39,606 nucleotides of DNA from Chloroflexota bacterium. GTDB taxonomy: Bacteria; Chloroflexota; Dehalococcoidia; Dehalococcoidales; JACPPQ01. The translations under genes were made by a program, and so were the position numbers. Location: positions 1 through 39,606 of the forward strand of contig JACPPQ010000158.1 in the NCBI GenBank assembly GCA_016190925.1. The letters are read 5' to 3'. Positions 27,133 to 37,944 of this stretch are shown in pieces. Every line of letters starts with the position of its first letter. The first letter of the stretch is position 1. Below the pieces are notes generated by a model. The model was not told the origin of the DNA. It searched no databases and was given only the letters and a program-made list of their open reading frames with translations.

Positions 27133-28593
27133 CTAGAACTTGAAGATATCGGTAGCCAATTGCGCCAGCCTGATTCCCAGGCCGGGAGCAATGCCGAACA
27201 CCAGCACGCCGATGCAGGAAATTCCGAGGGCCACCTTGAGCGCAGGTGAGGAGGGTACAGTCTCCAGCGAGGCGGGTTCGCCGACCCACATGGTCTTGAC
27301 CACCCGCATATAGTAGTAAGCGGAGGCTACGCTGTTTACCACGGCGATGATGACCAGCCAAAGAAGGCCGTGGTTGACCGCAGAGCTGAAGATATAGAAC
27401 TTGGCCATGAAGCCCGCCGCCGGCGGCATCCCGATGAGAGAAATGAGTCCGAGGCTCAGAGCCAGGCTCAGTCCCGGAGAGCGCTTTATCATCCCTGAGA
27501 AATCGGCGATGTCGTCGCTGTTGATTTTGTTGGAAATAGCGATGATGGCGATGAATACCGCCAGGTTAGCCAGAGAATAGGCCGCCAGGAAGAAGAGAAT
27601 GCCGCTCCGGCCCAGGATATCCGCCGGGGGAGCTACTCCGACCGTAGCCAGTCCCACCATGAGGTAGCCGGCCTGGGCGATGCTTGAGTACCCCAGCATG
27701 CGCTTGATATTGGTCTGAGGAATTGCGAGTATGTTCCCAAGTGTCATGCTGATGGCGGCAAGGACAGCGAAAATTATACCCCACTCCATGCCCAGCCACT
27801 GCGGCATTCCGAAAGCGGAATAGAAGACCCTTAATATCACGGCAAATCCGGCCGCCTTGCTTCCCACCGAGAGGAACGCGGTGATGGTGGTCGGCGCGCC
27901 TTCATAGACGTCAGGCACCCACATCTGGAAGGGGACGGCGGCAATCTTGAAGCCGAAACCGGCTATTATCAATATCATGCCGAAGATAAGCCCCGGCCCG
28001 GCGGACGCCATCGGCAGAGAGGCCGACTGGATAGCCGAAGCAATCTGGGACAGGTGAGTCTTGCCGGTAAAACCGAAGACGAAGGCCATGCCAAAAAGCA
28101 GAACGGAGGAGGCCACCGCGCCCAGGAGCAAATACTTGAGCGAAGACTCGCTCGACTTCGGGTCTTTCAGGAAGCCGACCAGGACATAGAGCGGTATGCT
28201 GGTCAGTTCAAGCGCGATATAGACCGAAATCAAGTCGGTGGCGGCGGCCATCAGCATCATGCCCAGAGTAGAGATAAGAAGAAGAGCGTAGTATTCGCCC
28301 CGGAAGCGGGAGAACTTTGAAACGTAATCCGCGGAAGCAAGAATAACCAGGCCGGTGATACTCAGGAACAGCAGCTTGAAGAAAAGGGCAAAGTTATCTA
28401 TGGCGACCAGCCCGCCGAAAATGGTCCCGGGCTGGATTCCCCACAGCGCAACGGTAAAGAAAGCGGCAACCACCAATCCGATGATGCTGACCACTGCCAG
28501 CACAACCTTCTTCTCAATGAAGAGGTCGAGCAAGATTACTATTATGGCAAAAGCCGCCAGACTCAGTTCCGGTATTAAAAGCCCGAAATTCAA
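27133..28593 (-). CDS. nuoN: NADH-quinone oxidoreductase subunit N
   Basis: 486 aa; MLMAAATDLISVYIALELTSIPLYVLVGF, NIKRMLGYSSIAQAGYLMVG, PPAAGFMAKFYIF. Confidence 0.95.
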   Translation of the reverse strand: MNFGLLIPELSLAAFAIIVILLDLFIEKKVVLAVVSIIGLVVAAFFTVALWGIQPGTIFGGLVAIDNFALFFKLLFLSITGLVILASADYVSKFSRFRGEYYALLLISTLGMMLMAAATDLISVYIALELTSIPLYVLVGFLKDPKSSESSLKYLLLGAVASSVLLFGMAFVFGFTGKTHLSQIASAIQSASLPMASAGPGLIFGMILIIAGFGFKIAAVPFQMWVPDVYEGAPTTITAFLSVGSKAAGFAVILRVFYSAFGMPQWLGMEWGIIFAVLAAISMTLGNILAIPQTNIKRMLGYSSIAQAGYLMVGLATVGVAPPADILGRSGILFFLAAYSLANLAVFIAIIAISNKINSDDIADFSGMIKRSPGLSLALSLGLISLIGMPPAAGFMAKFYIFSSAVNHGLLWLVIIAVVNSVASAYYYMRVVKTMWVGEPASLETVPSSPALKVALGISCIGVLVFGIAPGLGIRLAQLATDIFKF

Positions 28594-28712
28594 AGGGTTG
28601 CTCCTTTAGTGCACGAGATTACTTATTAATGTCATCGAGGCTATCAGAAAACCCCTCACCTTAATCCTCTCCCTCAAGGGGCGAGGAAACTGTTAACATC
28701 CTATTCCGCAGG

Positions 28713-28745
28713 CCGCTCATGGTTCGACAGGCTCACCACGAGCGG
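28713..28745. repeat. 33-bp hairpin repeat, copy 2
   Basis: ccgctcatggttcgacaggctcaccacgagcgg. Confidence 0.8.
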
Positions 28746-28759
28746 TTGATAAAAACCCT

Positions 28760-29188
28760 TTACTGCACCACTTTTGCTATCCGCAGAAGCTTCCGGGTGT
28801 CCTCGTGGAGGTCATCCCAAATGTCGGGGATGTGTTCCTTCTCTACCCAGACCGCTTCGTTTATGTCGCTTCCAACCTGAAGCTGCCCTCCGGTAATCCT
28901 CGCCAGATAGCAGATGTAAATTACATGGAGGGTTACGGCACCGCCGGCCTTTACAATTCTATCGAATGGCGCCAGCGGCGAGACCAGTTCTATTTCGAGC
29001 TTGGTCTCCTCGCTAACTTCCCTCCTGATTCCTTCCTCTATGGTCTCTCCCGGTTCGAGCGCCCCGCCGGGGCATATCCACTTGCCCTGCCAGAATCCGC
29101 CCCTCGCCGGGGTATGTTTCACCAGCAGCACTCTGCCAGTGTCATCCTGGATGACCGCTCCCACCCCAAGCATAATAGGGCAGTTCAC
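28760..29188 (-). CDS. NUDIX hydrolase located inside the nuo operon
   Basis: GGALEPGETIEEGIRREVSEETKLEIEL; start 3 nt from the nuoM stop. Confidence 0.9.
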   Translation of the reverse strand: MNCPIMLGVGAVIQDDTGRVLLVKHTPARGGFWQGKWICPGGALEPGETIEEGIRREVSEETKLEIELVSPLAPFDRIVKAGGAVTLHVIYICYLARITGGQLQVGSDINEAVWVEKEHIPDIWDDLHEDTRKLLRIAKVVQ

Positions 29189-29190
29189 GG

Positions 29191-30672
29191 CTACCTCAGT
29201 ATGGGCAAGACAGCCACTTTAATAATATCGGTCAAAATCGCCGGGTAGATGCCAATCAGCAGCATCGCAGCGACCAACAGCACCATGTATATTTTGTCGA
29301 CAGCGTGGGCGTCTTCCGTGCCATCGAATTTCTCCATCACCGGCCCGTAGAATGCCCTCTGAATCATCCACAGCACATAACCCGCGCCGACAACGACACC
29401 CAGCACCGCAAGGATGGTGCCCACCTGAAGCCCGGGAACGGCGTTGCTGCTGAAGCTGCCTATAAAAACCAGGAACTCGGCGGCAAAGCCACTGGTGCCC
29501 GGCAGGCCAAGCCCGCCCAGGCCACCCAGGGTAAAGATGACAGTAATAAATGGTATCTGCCTTGCAAGCCCGCCGAGCTTGCTCAGGTCGCGTTCATGAG
29601 AGTTGTGCATCACCAGCCCGGCAACCGCAAAAAGAAGCCCGGCAATGAAGCCGTGGCTGACCATCTGTAATACGGCTCCGGTTACGCTCACCTGGCTCAG
29701 GGCGAATATGCCAAGCAGGACAAATCCCATGTGACTTACGCTGCTGTAGGCAATGAGTTTTTTAATGTCCGTCTGCCGCAGGGTGACGGCTGCCCCGTAA
29801 AGGATGGTGAATACGGCGAAGATAACCAGCACCGTGCCGTACCTCTGCGCCACATCCGGGAATATGCCCACCACGATGCGGAGCATGCCATAGCCGCCCA
29901 TCTTCAGGAGCGCGCCGGCAAGCATCACGCTAACGGCGGTCGGGGCATCGGTATGGGCGTCAGGCAGCCAGGTATGCACCGGGAAAACCGGCAGCTTGAC
30001 TGCAAATCCGGTCAGCAGCAGGGAAAACATGGCGGCTGCCGGGATGACCGCGCGATAAGGAGCAAGCCCGGTGTTCGCCAGGTCTATCATGCTCAGGCTG
30101 CCGGTGGTGAAGTACAGGCTGAGGATTCCCGCCAGCATCATGGCGCTGCCGAACAGGGTGTAAATCACGTACTTGATAGCGGAGTATTCTCTCCTGCCCG
30201 CTCCCCAGATAGAAATCAGGAAGTACATGGGGATGACCTCAATCTCCCAGAAGAGGAAGAAGAGCAGGAGGTCGAGCGCGGCGAAGACCCCCAGGATGCT
30301 CCCTTCCAGGAGAAGCAACCAGGCGAAATACTCTTTCGGCCTGAGGTCGATGTGCCAGGAGACAAGGATGACCAGGAAACCGAGAAAAGCGGTGAGGACG
30401 ACGAAAGGCAGGTTCAAACCATCGACGCCGAGGTGGTAGAAAGCGTTGATAGCCGGAATCCACGACACTTTTTCCGAGAATTGTATCAGTCCGGCCGCGC
30501 CCGAGGACTTGTTGAAAAGGGCAAAAACGACAAGTGATAGGATAAAGGGTATGATGGTGAAAACGAGGGCCACGCGCTTGATACTCCCGGCAGACTTGCC
30601 CGGCAGCAAAGCGATGACGATGGCCCCTACCATCGGGAGAAAGACTATGGCTGAAAGGTAATTAAAGCTCAA
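29191..30672 (-). CDS. nuoM: NADH-quinone oxidoreductase subunit M
   Basis: LPVFPVHTWLPDAHTDAPTAVSVMLAGALLKMGGYGMLR. Confidence 0.96.
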   Translation of the reverse strand: MSFNYLSAIVFLPMVGAIVIALLPGKSAGSIKRVALVFTIIPFILSLVVFALFNKSSGAAGLIQFSEKVSWIPAINAFYHLGVDGLNLPFVVLTAFLGFLVILVSWHIDLRPKEYFAWLLLLEGSILGVFAALDLLLFFLFWEIEVIPMYFLISIWGAGRREYSAIKYVIYTLFGSAMMLAGILSLYFTTGSLSMIDLANTGLAPYRAVIPAAAMFSLLLTGFAVKLPVFPVHTWLPDAHTDAPTAVSVMLAGALLKMGGYGMLRIVVGIFPDVAQRYGTVLVIFAVFTILYGAAVTLRQTDIKKLIAYSSVSHMGFVLLGIFALSQVSVTGAVLQMVSHGFIAGLLFAVAGLVMHNSHERDLSKLGGLARQIPFITVIFTLGGLGGLGLPGTSGFAAEFLVFIGSFSSNAVPGLQVGTILAVLGVVVGAGYVLWMIQRAFYGPVMEKFDGTEDAHAVDKIYMVLLVAAMLLIGIYPAILTDIIKVAVLPILR

Positions 30673-30831
30673 CTTTTATCCGCTCCTGATGAACACTACA
30701 GTTTCAAATTCCGAGAACTAAAAACCAATATTCAAATGCAAAGGCTAAAAGTTTTTAGCCATCAGCTATTAGTCCCTACCCCCTCCTGGATTCCCCGCCT
30801 TCGCGGGGAATGACAATTTTGGGAGTTAACC

Positions 30832-32832
30832 CTATCCAATCATGAACACGAATATTACTATAGCCAGAATGCCGATGCCGATAAACAGGCCATAAAGCTG
30901 CAACTGCCCCGTTTGCGCCCGTCTGAGAGACCTGCCGCCGGCGATAGCGCCCCGGGCTATTCCATTGACTGCGCCGTCAACACCTTTGCTGTCAATCTTC
31001 TGCAAGAGGGCGAAGAAACCATTTACCAGGGTCTTCTTCACGATGACGCCTTCATAAAGCTCATCCATCCAGTACTTGTGATAGAACAAAGTATAGAAGG
31101 GTTTGAACCTGCTTCCGATTTTCTCTGCCGAGACCCACTTCTTGCTATACATGGCGTAAGCCAGGAAGATGCCGAGCAGAGCCAGCGCCAGCGCGCCCCA
31201 GGGCAGAGGATGAGTCAGGGGTTCGAACAGTCCCTCGATGAAACCGCGCGTCTCGCCGTGCCCGAAGAATGCGCTGAAGCCGCCGGTTACGTTCCAGAAC
31301 CCGGAGACTACCGCCGGTATAGCCAACAGCACCAGCGGCACCACCATCACTTTGCTGGACTCATGAGGTTTTGCCGGACCATGAGCATCATGGCCCGCTC
31401 CGTGAGAGGCATGCGCGGTCGAGCCGTGTTCCGGGACTGCACCGCCGCGGTACTCGCCGCTGAAGGTCAAAAACAAAGCCCGGAAGATGTAAAACGCGGT
31501 CATAAAAACGGTAATTATAGCCAGCACAAACAACGCCGGCCTGGCTTCAAGAGCGGTGAGCAGAATTTCATCTTTGCTCCAGAACCCAGCAAGGGGCCAG
31601 ATGCCTGCCAGGCTCAGCGCGGCGAGGAGAAAAGTGGTATAAGTCCAGGGCATAACTTTCCTCAAACCGCCCATCAGGCGCATGTCAAAGGTGCCGGTGG
31701 CATGGTTTACGCTGCCCGCGCCGAGGAAGAGCAGCGCCTTGAAGAAGGCGTGATTGAACAGGTGGAACATACCTATAGCGGTAGCGGCTTTGGCTACCTC
31801 CAGGGTGACATGGCCTTCATGGGCGACAACAATGCCGGCCGCTCCCAGTCCCAGCATCATATAGCCAAGCTGGCTGATGGTGGAATACGCCACGACGCGC
31901 TTGATGTCATGCATCACCAGGCCCATAGAGGCGGCAAAAATCGCGGTGATGGCGCCCACCGTCGCCACGGTGGTCAGCGCCTCCGGAGAGCCGACGAATA
32001 ACGGGAACATGCGGGCAACCAGGAACACGCCTGCCGCGACCATAGTGGCGGCATGTATGAGGGCGCTGACTGGAGTTGGACCTTCCATGGCATCGGGAAG
32101 CCAGACATGCAGCGGGAACTGCGCCGATTTGCCGGCGGCGCCCGCAAACAGCCCGATAGCCGCCCAGGTGAGAGCCGCTCCGCCCAGGGTACCGGCTATG
32201 GCCATCGCGTGTAGCTGGGAGATGTCAAACGTTCCTGCTGCGCGGTACAAGGCCAGGAGTCCGGCCAGGAAACCGAAATCGCCGAGGCGGGTGACCAGGA
32301 ATGCCTTCTTGGCGGCATTGGCCGCGGATGGCTTATGGAACCAGAAGCCGATAAGGAGGTAGGAACACAGGCCAACCAGCTCCCAGAAGACGAACATGAA
32401 GAGGATGTTGTTGGCCAGCACCAGCCCGAGCATAGACATGGTAAACAGGGACATGGCCGCGTAATACCTGTGATAGCCGGGGTCGCCCTGCATGTAGCCC
32501 TGCGAGTAAATCTGGACCATGGAACTGACGCCGGTAACAACAACCAGCATCACAACTGTCAGGGCGTCCACCATAATCCCCACGTTGATGCGCAGGTCTC
32601 CGATGACCGCCCAGCTGATGGCCGGGACTGCAACCTCATGGCCGGGAGCAGCCAGCACGGTTATCAGTCCCCAGACAGAAAGAGCGAAAGAGGTGAGAAT
32701 GGCAGCAATAGTAATATAGCCGGCTACCTTCGACTCCGGCTTTACGAAGGGCCGGATGAAAAGAGCGATTATTACAAAAGACAGCAGCGGCAGCAGAAAT
32801 ATGCCCCAGAACAACTGATATGGCATCATCAC
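30832..32832 (-). CDS. nuoL: NADH-quinone oxidoreductase subunit L
   Basis: FPLHVWLPDAMEGPTPVSALIHAATMVAAGVFLVARMFPLF. Confidence 0.96.
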   Translation of the reverse strand: MMMPYQLFWGIFLLPLLSFVIIALFIRPFVKPESKVAGYITIAAILTSFALSVWGLITVLAAPGHEVAVPAISWAVIGDLRINVGIMVDALTVVMLVVVTGVSSMVQIYSQGYMQGDPGYHRYYAAMSLFTMSMLGLVLANNILFMFVFWELVGLCSYLLIGFWFHKPSAANAAKKAFLVTRLGDFGFLAGLLALYRAAGTFDISQLHAMAIAGTLGGAALTWAAIGLFAGAAGKSAQFPLHVWLPDAMEGPTPVSALIHAATMVAAGVFLVARMFPLFVGSPEALTTVATVGAITAIFAASMGLVMHDIKRVVAYSTISQLGYMMLGLGAAGIVVAHEGHVTLEVAKAATAIGMFHLFNHAFFKALLFLGAGSVNHATGTFDMRLMGGLRKVMPWTYTTFLLAALSLAGIWPLAGFWSKDEILLTALEARPALFVLAIITVFMTAFYIFRALFLTFSGEYRGGAVPEHGSTAHASHGAGHDAHGPAKPHESSKVMVVPLVLLAIPAVVSGFWNVTGGFSAFFGHGETRGFIEGLFEPLTHPLPWGALALALLGIFLAYAMYSKKWVSAEKIGSRFKPFYTLFYHKYWMDELYEGVIVKKTLVNGFFALLQKIDSKGVDGAVNGIARGAIAGGRSLRRAQTGQLQLYGLFIGIGILAIVIFVFMIG

Positions 32833-33023
32833 AGCTTCCTCAATATCTCATCGACGATGTGTTTCTTGTCTTTGGGCACATAGACGCTATATGGAGTCAA
32901 CTCCCGCACGGGAGATTCGCCCGACGTGGGCTGAATCAGGGTAGGAACATTTTCAGCCTCGAAGAGCTCTTTCCAGGTCTCGGCTATCATCTTGTTGTTG
33001 GCTTTTTTTACTTCAACCCACAT
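32829..33023 (-). CDS. Small DUF2007-like protein in the nuo operon
   Basis: MWVEVKKANNKMIAETWKELFEAENVPTLIQPTSGESPVRELTPYSVYVPKDKKHIVDEILRKL; overlaps the nuoL start. Confidence 0.55.
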   Translation of the reverse strand: MWVEVKKANNKMIAETWKELFEAENVPTLIQPTSGESPVRELTPYSVYVPKDKKHIVDEILRKL

Positions 33024-33299
33024 ACTTCTTAAATCCCAAGTACCAAATTCCAAATCCCAAACAAACATCAAGCACCAAAATTCAAAAACTCAAACGCACC
33101 ACCCAACCGCCAAAAAAGTTTTCCATTTTTGCACAAGAGCTTATTGATAACGGATTAAACAACCTGTCATCCTTCATTTGAAGGACACGAACGATGAAAA
33201 TTCTCTCTCCCCTCAAGGGAGCCTTGCGCAAAAAGTCGCTCATCAATGTCATTCTGAGGCAAAGCCCATCGAGGGAGAGGGATTTGACGAATTTTACTA

Positions 33300-33608
33300 T
33301 TACCATTTCATCAGGTTAATCTTCGATATATCGATAAGCTGGCGGTTGCGGTAGATAGCTATGATGATAGCCAGCCCAACTGCTGCCTCGGCAGCCGCCA
33401 CTACTATGACAAAGATGGCAAAGACCTGCCCGGTCAGCATCGCCGGAACGACGAACCGCGAGAAGGCGATGAGCATGATATTGACCGCATTGAGCATAAT
33501 TTCGATGCACATCAGAATAATAACCGCATTGCGCTTGACCAGAGCGCCATACAGTCCTATTGAGAACAGGAGCGCTGCCAGTATAAGATAGTGTTCCAGG
33601 CCAATCAC
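33300..33608 (-). CDS. nuoK: NADH-quinone oxidoreductase subunit K
   Basis: [32 protein letters not shown]...[19 protein letters not shown]. Confidence 0.95.
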   Translation of the reverse strand: MIGLEHYLILAALLFSIGLYGALVKRNAVIILMCIEIMLNAVNIMLIAFSRFVVPAMLTGQVFAIFVIVVAAAEAAVGLAIIIAIYRNRQLIDISKINLMKW

Positions 33609-33611
33609 CCG

Positions 33612-34100
33612 TTATTTCTCCCTTACCAGAACTATAGCTCCGATGACCGCTGCCAGTAACAGAACTACCGAAATTTCAACCGCCAGCAGGAAGCCACCCC
33701 CTCCGAAAAGCGCCTGCGCCAGCGCCGATGTGGTGGGTGCCACCGGCGGCACAGCGGATACTTTCCAGTTGGTAGCCAGGACAATCCAGACTCCCGCCGC
33801 AAGAAACAACAGCACGACTATGAGGGCGGGAAGCTCCAGATTATTGGAGGGGTTGCCCTGATGAAGTTCCCTGGTCAGCATAACGGCAAGAATAATCAAT
33901 ATCGAGATAGCGCCGACATAGACCAGAATCTGCACCACTGCCAGGAAGTCGGCGCTGAGGGTGATATAGAGGCCGGCTATCGCAAGGAAAGACATGATAA
34001 GGGCGAACGCTGCCCGGAAGACATTGCGCAGGAAGACCACTGCCAGGGCAGCTACCACAGCTACTACAGCCAGAATCCAAAAAGAAATCTGTAGCGCCAT
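33612..34100 (-). CDS. nuoJ: NADH-quinone oxidoreductase subunit J
   Basis: LRNVFRAAFALIMSFLAIAGLYITLSADFLAVVQILVYVGAISILIIL. Confidence 0.95.
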   Translation of the reverse strand: MALQISFWILAVVAVVAALAVVFLRNVFRAAFALIMSFLAIAGLYITLSADFLAVVQILVYVGAISILIILAVMLTRELHQGNPSNNLELPALIVVLLFLAAGVWIVLATNWKVSAVPPVAPTTSALAQALFGGGGFLLAVEISVVLLLAAVIGAIVLVREK

Positions 34101-34597
34101 TACTCTTCTTTCTCCGTAATCTTTTCGAGGAGCAGGGTCTGCTCGGGCAACTGTGCCGCAATCCCGGGCGACATGTACCCGCTGCGTATCCTCGTTTCCG
34201 ATGGCAGCAACATATCATTGGACTGTATTATCTCATTGCGCCGGTACTTTGCTTTCTCGTAACTATAGCCCATATAAATCGCCTCGTAGGGACAGGCCTC
34301 GACGCACAAACCACACTGGATACAGTAACCGGTATCTACGGTAATATCGACGTCGTACTTGTTCTTTTCTTTGTCAATTTTTGTGGCAATCTGTATAGCG
34401 CCGATGGGGCAAGCCTTGGAGCAGGTGGCACAGCCGGTGCACTTAACATTGTCCCAGACAAGCTCATTGCCCCGGATGCGGCGCGAAACATGAAGCTTCT
34501 GCTCCGGGTACTGCACCGTCACCGGGTGCCGGAACAGATGCTTGATAGTCACCCGCAACCCTTTAGCAATGCCTATTCCATAATGTTCAGGCTTCAA
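34100..34597 (-). CDS. nuoI: NADH-quinone oxidoreductase subunit I (2x[4Fe-4S])
   Basis: CTGCATCSKACPIGAI and CIQCGLCVEACPYEAI. Confidence 0.95.
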   Translation of the reverse strand: MKPEHYGIGIAKGLRVTIKHLFRHPVTVQYPEQKLHVSRRIRGNELVWDNVKCTGCATCSKACPIGAIQIATKIDKEKNKYDVDITVDTGYCIQCGLCVEACPYEAIYMGYSYEKAKYRRNEIIQSNDMLLPSETRIRSGYMSPGIAAQLPEQTLLLEKITEKEE

Positions 34598-35717
34598 CTT
34601 TAACTCTACCCCATCCGAATTTGAAAAGCCTCGACCACGAGACTATCAGGACTGCCATTATGCCAATATTGACGAATAGCATGGGCCACGGCACACCGCC
34701 CGGCCATGCGAGGACCTCTATGGCAGTGATAACCAGGTTTATGACAGACAGCGGAAAGAGGAATTTCCATGCCAGCGCCATAAGCTGGTCTATCCTGGCG
34801 CGGGGAAGGGTGGTGCGCACCCAGACCAGCACAAAGAACACTGCAACTACCTTAATCAGGAACCACAGCCACGGTGGCAGTAGCGGGCCTCTCCACCCGC
34901 TGAGGAACAGCGTGGTGATGAGAACGGAGAGGAGCAGGGCTTCAGCGTATTCCACCAGGTAGAACAGGGCGAACTTCATTCCCGAGTACTCGGTGTGAAA
35001 GCCCGCCACAATCTCGGAATCGGCTTCCAGCAGGTCAAAGGGGCTGCGGTTGATTTCCGCCGAGGCGCCGATAAAGAAAATGAGAAAAGCCAGCGGCTGC
35101 ATCAGTATAAAAGGAATGTTCTGCGCCAACACGATATCGTTGAGGGACATCGAGCCAGCCAGAAGCACCACACTGGCGATAGAGAGCACCACGGGAATCT
35201 CATAGCTCACCACTGCCGCCACAGCACGCATGGCGCTGATGAGCGAGTACTTATTGTTGGAGCCCCACCCCGCCATAACAATGCCGAGCGCCGATAGCGA
35301 GCTTATGGCTACCACGAAGAGTATTCCCACGTTGAGGTCGGCGAGCATAGCGCCGTTGCTGAAGGGGACCACTACGAATACGAGAAGCACCGGCACGAAA
35401 GCAACCGCCGGAGCCAGCCAGTGGACTACCTTGTCTGCGTTATAAGGCACGATGTCTTCTTTAGTCAGCGCCTTGATAGCATCCATGATTGGCTGAATGA
35501 CGCCGAAAGGCCCGCACCGGTTGGGACCGAGACGCGCCTGGAGGCGTCCCATGGCCCTGCGCTCGAAGTAGGTGAAGAAGAGCACCATGAGCAGGACGAA
35601 CAGGATGGCAATGATAGTGAAGACCAGCCAGTGCCACCAGAATCCGCCGGGCCAATCGGCTGGCAGGGGTTTCAGCGCACTACCTATCGAGCTAAGAGCA
35701 TAACTCTCTAACATCAT
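34587..35717 (-). CDS. nuoH: NADH-quinone oxidoreductase subunit H
   Basis: RRAMGRLQARLGPNRCGPFGVIQPIMDAIKALTKEDI; EINRSPFDLLEADSEIVAGFHTEYSGMKFALF. Confidence 0.96.
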   Translation of the reverse strand: MMLESYALSSIGSALKPLPADWPGGFWWHWLVFTIIAILFVLLMVLFFTYFERRAMGRLQARLGPNRCGPFGVIQPIMDAIKALTKEDIVPYNADKVVHWLAPAVAFVPVLLVFVVVPFSNGAMLADLNVGILFVVAISSLSALGIVMAGWGSNNKYSLISAMRAVAAVVSYEIPVVLSIASVVLLAGSMSLNDIVLAQNIPFILMQPLAFLIFFIGASAEINRSPFDLLEADSEIVAGFHTEYSGMKFALFYLVEYAEALLLSVLITTLFLSGWRGPLLPPWLWFLIKVVAVFFVLVWVRTTLPRARIDQLMALAWKFLFPLSVINLVITAIEVLAWPGGVPWPMLFVNIGIMAVLIVSWSRLFKFGWGRVKVEA

Positions 35718-36820
35718 TACCTGTCAATCTCACCCATTACGATATCGATGCTGCCGAAGATGAGTATGGCATCGGCTATCTTCCACCCGACGACCATGTC
35801 ACGCAGAGCGGTCAAATTGAGAAAGCTCGGCGCTCGGATGTGGCAGCGGTACGGGGCAATCGAGTTATCCGATACAATGTAAAACCCAAGCTCGCCTCTG
35901 GTGGATTCGATATGTCCGTAGACCTCTCCCACCGGAAGATGAACCGGTTGGACTACCGGAGTCTGGAACTCGCCGCCGGGGAGCTGCTTTCTGGCCTGTC
36001 CCAATATACGCAGGCTCTGGCGCATCTCCTCCACGCGCACCCGGTAGCGGTCATAGCAATCGCCGCAGGCGCCGGTGGGAATATCGAACTCAAAACGGTC
36101 GTAAACGGAGTAGGGGTCTACCTTGCGTATATCCCACTTCACGCCGCTGGCCCGCAGCACCGGGCCGCTGGCCGAGATGTTGATGGCTGTTTCCTTCGGC
36201 AGGATGCCCACGCCCCGGGAGCGGGCAAGGAGGACCTCATTTTGCCGAAGAAGCTGGTCGTATTCGTCAATCCAGCGCGGCATCTGCTCCAGGAACTTGT
36301 CCAGGGCAGGCAGAAACTCTTCGGGTATATCCTGGCTCAGTCCGCCGACCCTCATGTAGTTATAAGTCAGCCGCTGTCCGGAGACCATCTCGAAAAGGTC
36401 GAGTATCTTCTCCCTTTCGCGTATCATGTAGACGATGGGCGTCATGAAAGCGCCGCAATCGTTGAGGAATGCGCCGACCGCTATCAGGTGGCTGGCGATT
36501 CTCTGAAGCTCGGCCATGATAACCCGTATGTATTCGCACCGCTCGGTAACTTTAATTCCGGCAAGCTTCTCCACGGCCATGCAATAGGCGAAGTTGTTGC
36601 TCATGGAAGAAAGATAGTCCAGCCTGTCGGTGAGGGAGACGAAGCCGTTATAGGTGCGCTCTTCCGCCAGCTTTTCTATGCCGCGATGCAGGTAGCCGAA
36701 GACCGGCTCCATATCGACGATGACCTCGCCGTCCATGGTGGCCCTCATGCGGAACACGCCGTGCGTGCTGGGATGCTGAGGCCCGATATTCAAAAGAAAG
36801 GGTTCGGTCTTAATTGCCAT
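35717..36820 (-). CDS. nuoD: NADH-quinone oxidoreductase subunit D
   Basis: [44 protein letters not shown]; start placed at MAIKTEPF. Confidence 0.96.
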   Translation of the reverse strand: MAIKTEPFLLNIGPQHPSTHGVFRMRATMDGEVIVDMEPVFGYLHRGIEKLAEERTYNGFVSLTDRLDYLSSMSNNFAYCMAVEKLAGIKVTERCEYIRVIMAELQRIASHLIAVGAFLNDCGAFMTPIVYMIREREKILDLFEMVSGQRLTYNYMRVGGLSQDIPEEFLPALDKFLEQMPRWIDEYDQLLRQNEVLLARSRGVGILPKETAINISASGPVLRASGVKWDIRKVDPYSVYDRFEFDIPTGACGDCYDRYRVRVEEMRQSLRILGQARKQLPGGEFQTPVVQPVHLPVGEVYGHIESTRGELGFYIVSDNSIAPYRCHIRAPSFLNLTALRDMVVGWKIADAILIFGSIDIVMGEIDR

Positions 36821-37262
36821 CCGATAGATAGTCCTTGCGCAAGGGGTGTCCCTTGAAGCCATCCCAGAGGACGATGCGCTTCATATTGGGATGCCCCTCG
36901 AACTTTATTCCGAACAGGTCAAAGGTCTCACGCTCCTGGAAATCGGCGCCTTTCCACAGCTTCACCACCGAAGGAACGACGGGATTTTCCCGGCCATAGC
37001 AGCGGGTCTTGAGCGTCATCGTGTGATTGTGCTTGAGCGAGGCTAACCTGTAGACCAGTTCAAAGTAGTCATAGTAATCGACGGCGGTAAGAAAGGCGAG
37101 ATAGTCGAAGTCCAGCCCGGTGGTATCCTTGAGATACCGGGCTACATCGAGAAGGGACTCGCTCTTGACCAAAACGGCCTGGTCATTGGCTTCGACAACA
37201 GCACCGGGGAAGCGCTCTTTTAGCTGTTTGCCTATTTCCAGTCCCGATAAAGAAACAGTCAT
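36810..37262 (-). CDS. nuoC: NADH-quinone oxidoreductase subunit C
   Basis: [40 protein letters not shown]; start placed at MTVSLSG. Confidence 0.94.
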   Translation of the reverse strand: MTVSLSGLEIGKQLKERFPGAVVEANDQAVLVKSESLLDVARYLKDTTGLDFDYLAFLTAVDYYDYFELVYRLASLKHNHTMTLKTRCYGRENPVVPSVVKLWKGADFQERETFDLFGIKFEGHPNMKRIVLWDGFKGHPLRKDYLSDGN

Positions 37263-37278
37263 ATTTCTACCCTTAAAG

Positions 37279-37944
37279 TTACGATTCCTCAAGCTCCCTG
37301 CTTTCGGGAATCTTGATATGCCTGTTCATTACCTTGCGGTGTAGCATCTGTATCCCGTAGAGCAGCGCTTCAGGTCGAGGTGGACATCCCGGCACATAAA
37401 CATCGACCGGGACTATTCGATTATACCCGGGGACGACACTATAAGATGAAGCGAAGATTCCACCGCTGATGCCGCAGGCGCCCATGGCAATGACCCACTT
37501 CGGCTCAGCCATCTGCTCATAGATGCGCTTAAGCTGGGGGGCCATTTTCCAGGTCATTGTCCCGGCGGTAATCATCAGGTCGGCCTGGCGCGGGGAGGCG
37601 CGGAAGATTTCCATCCCGAAGCGGGACATATCGAACCGGGAAGCGGCGGTGGCAATCATCTCGAAGGCGCAGCAGGCGGGGGCGAACATGGCCGGCCACA
37701 TGGAATAGCGCCTAGCCAGGTTCAGAATCAGGTCCAGGGAACCGACCAGTATGCCGGGACGCGCCTGAATATCGAGCCACTTATCGGGGTCAGGAATGGG
37801 CTGCTGGCTGGCCGCGCGCAGTCGCTCAATCTCCGCACCCTCTGTTGCATCAAGCTCGGCGGGGGTGTAGATTTTGATTCTCGTCTCTCCGATTGTTTGT
37901 AGCTGGAAGTCTTCTACTTCCACTCCAGGACATTTTTCTTCCAT
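37279..37944 (-). CDS. nuoB: NADH-quinone oxidoreductase subunit B
   Basis: [49 protein letters not shown]; start trimmed to MEEKCPGV. Confidence 0.95.
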   Translation of the reverse strand: MEEKCPGVEVEDFQLQTIGETRIKIYTPAELDATEGAEIERLRAASQQPIPDPDKWLDIQARPGILVGSLDLILNLARRYSMWPAMFAPACCAFEMIATAASRFDMSRFGMEIFRASPRQADLMITAGTMTWKMAPQLKRIYEQMAEPKWVIAMGACGISGGIFASSYSVVPGYNRIVPVDVYVPGCPPRPEALLYGIQMLHRKVMNRHIKIPESRELEES

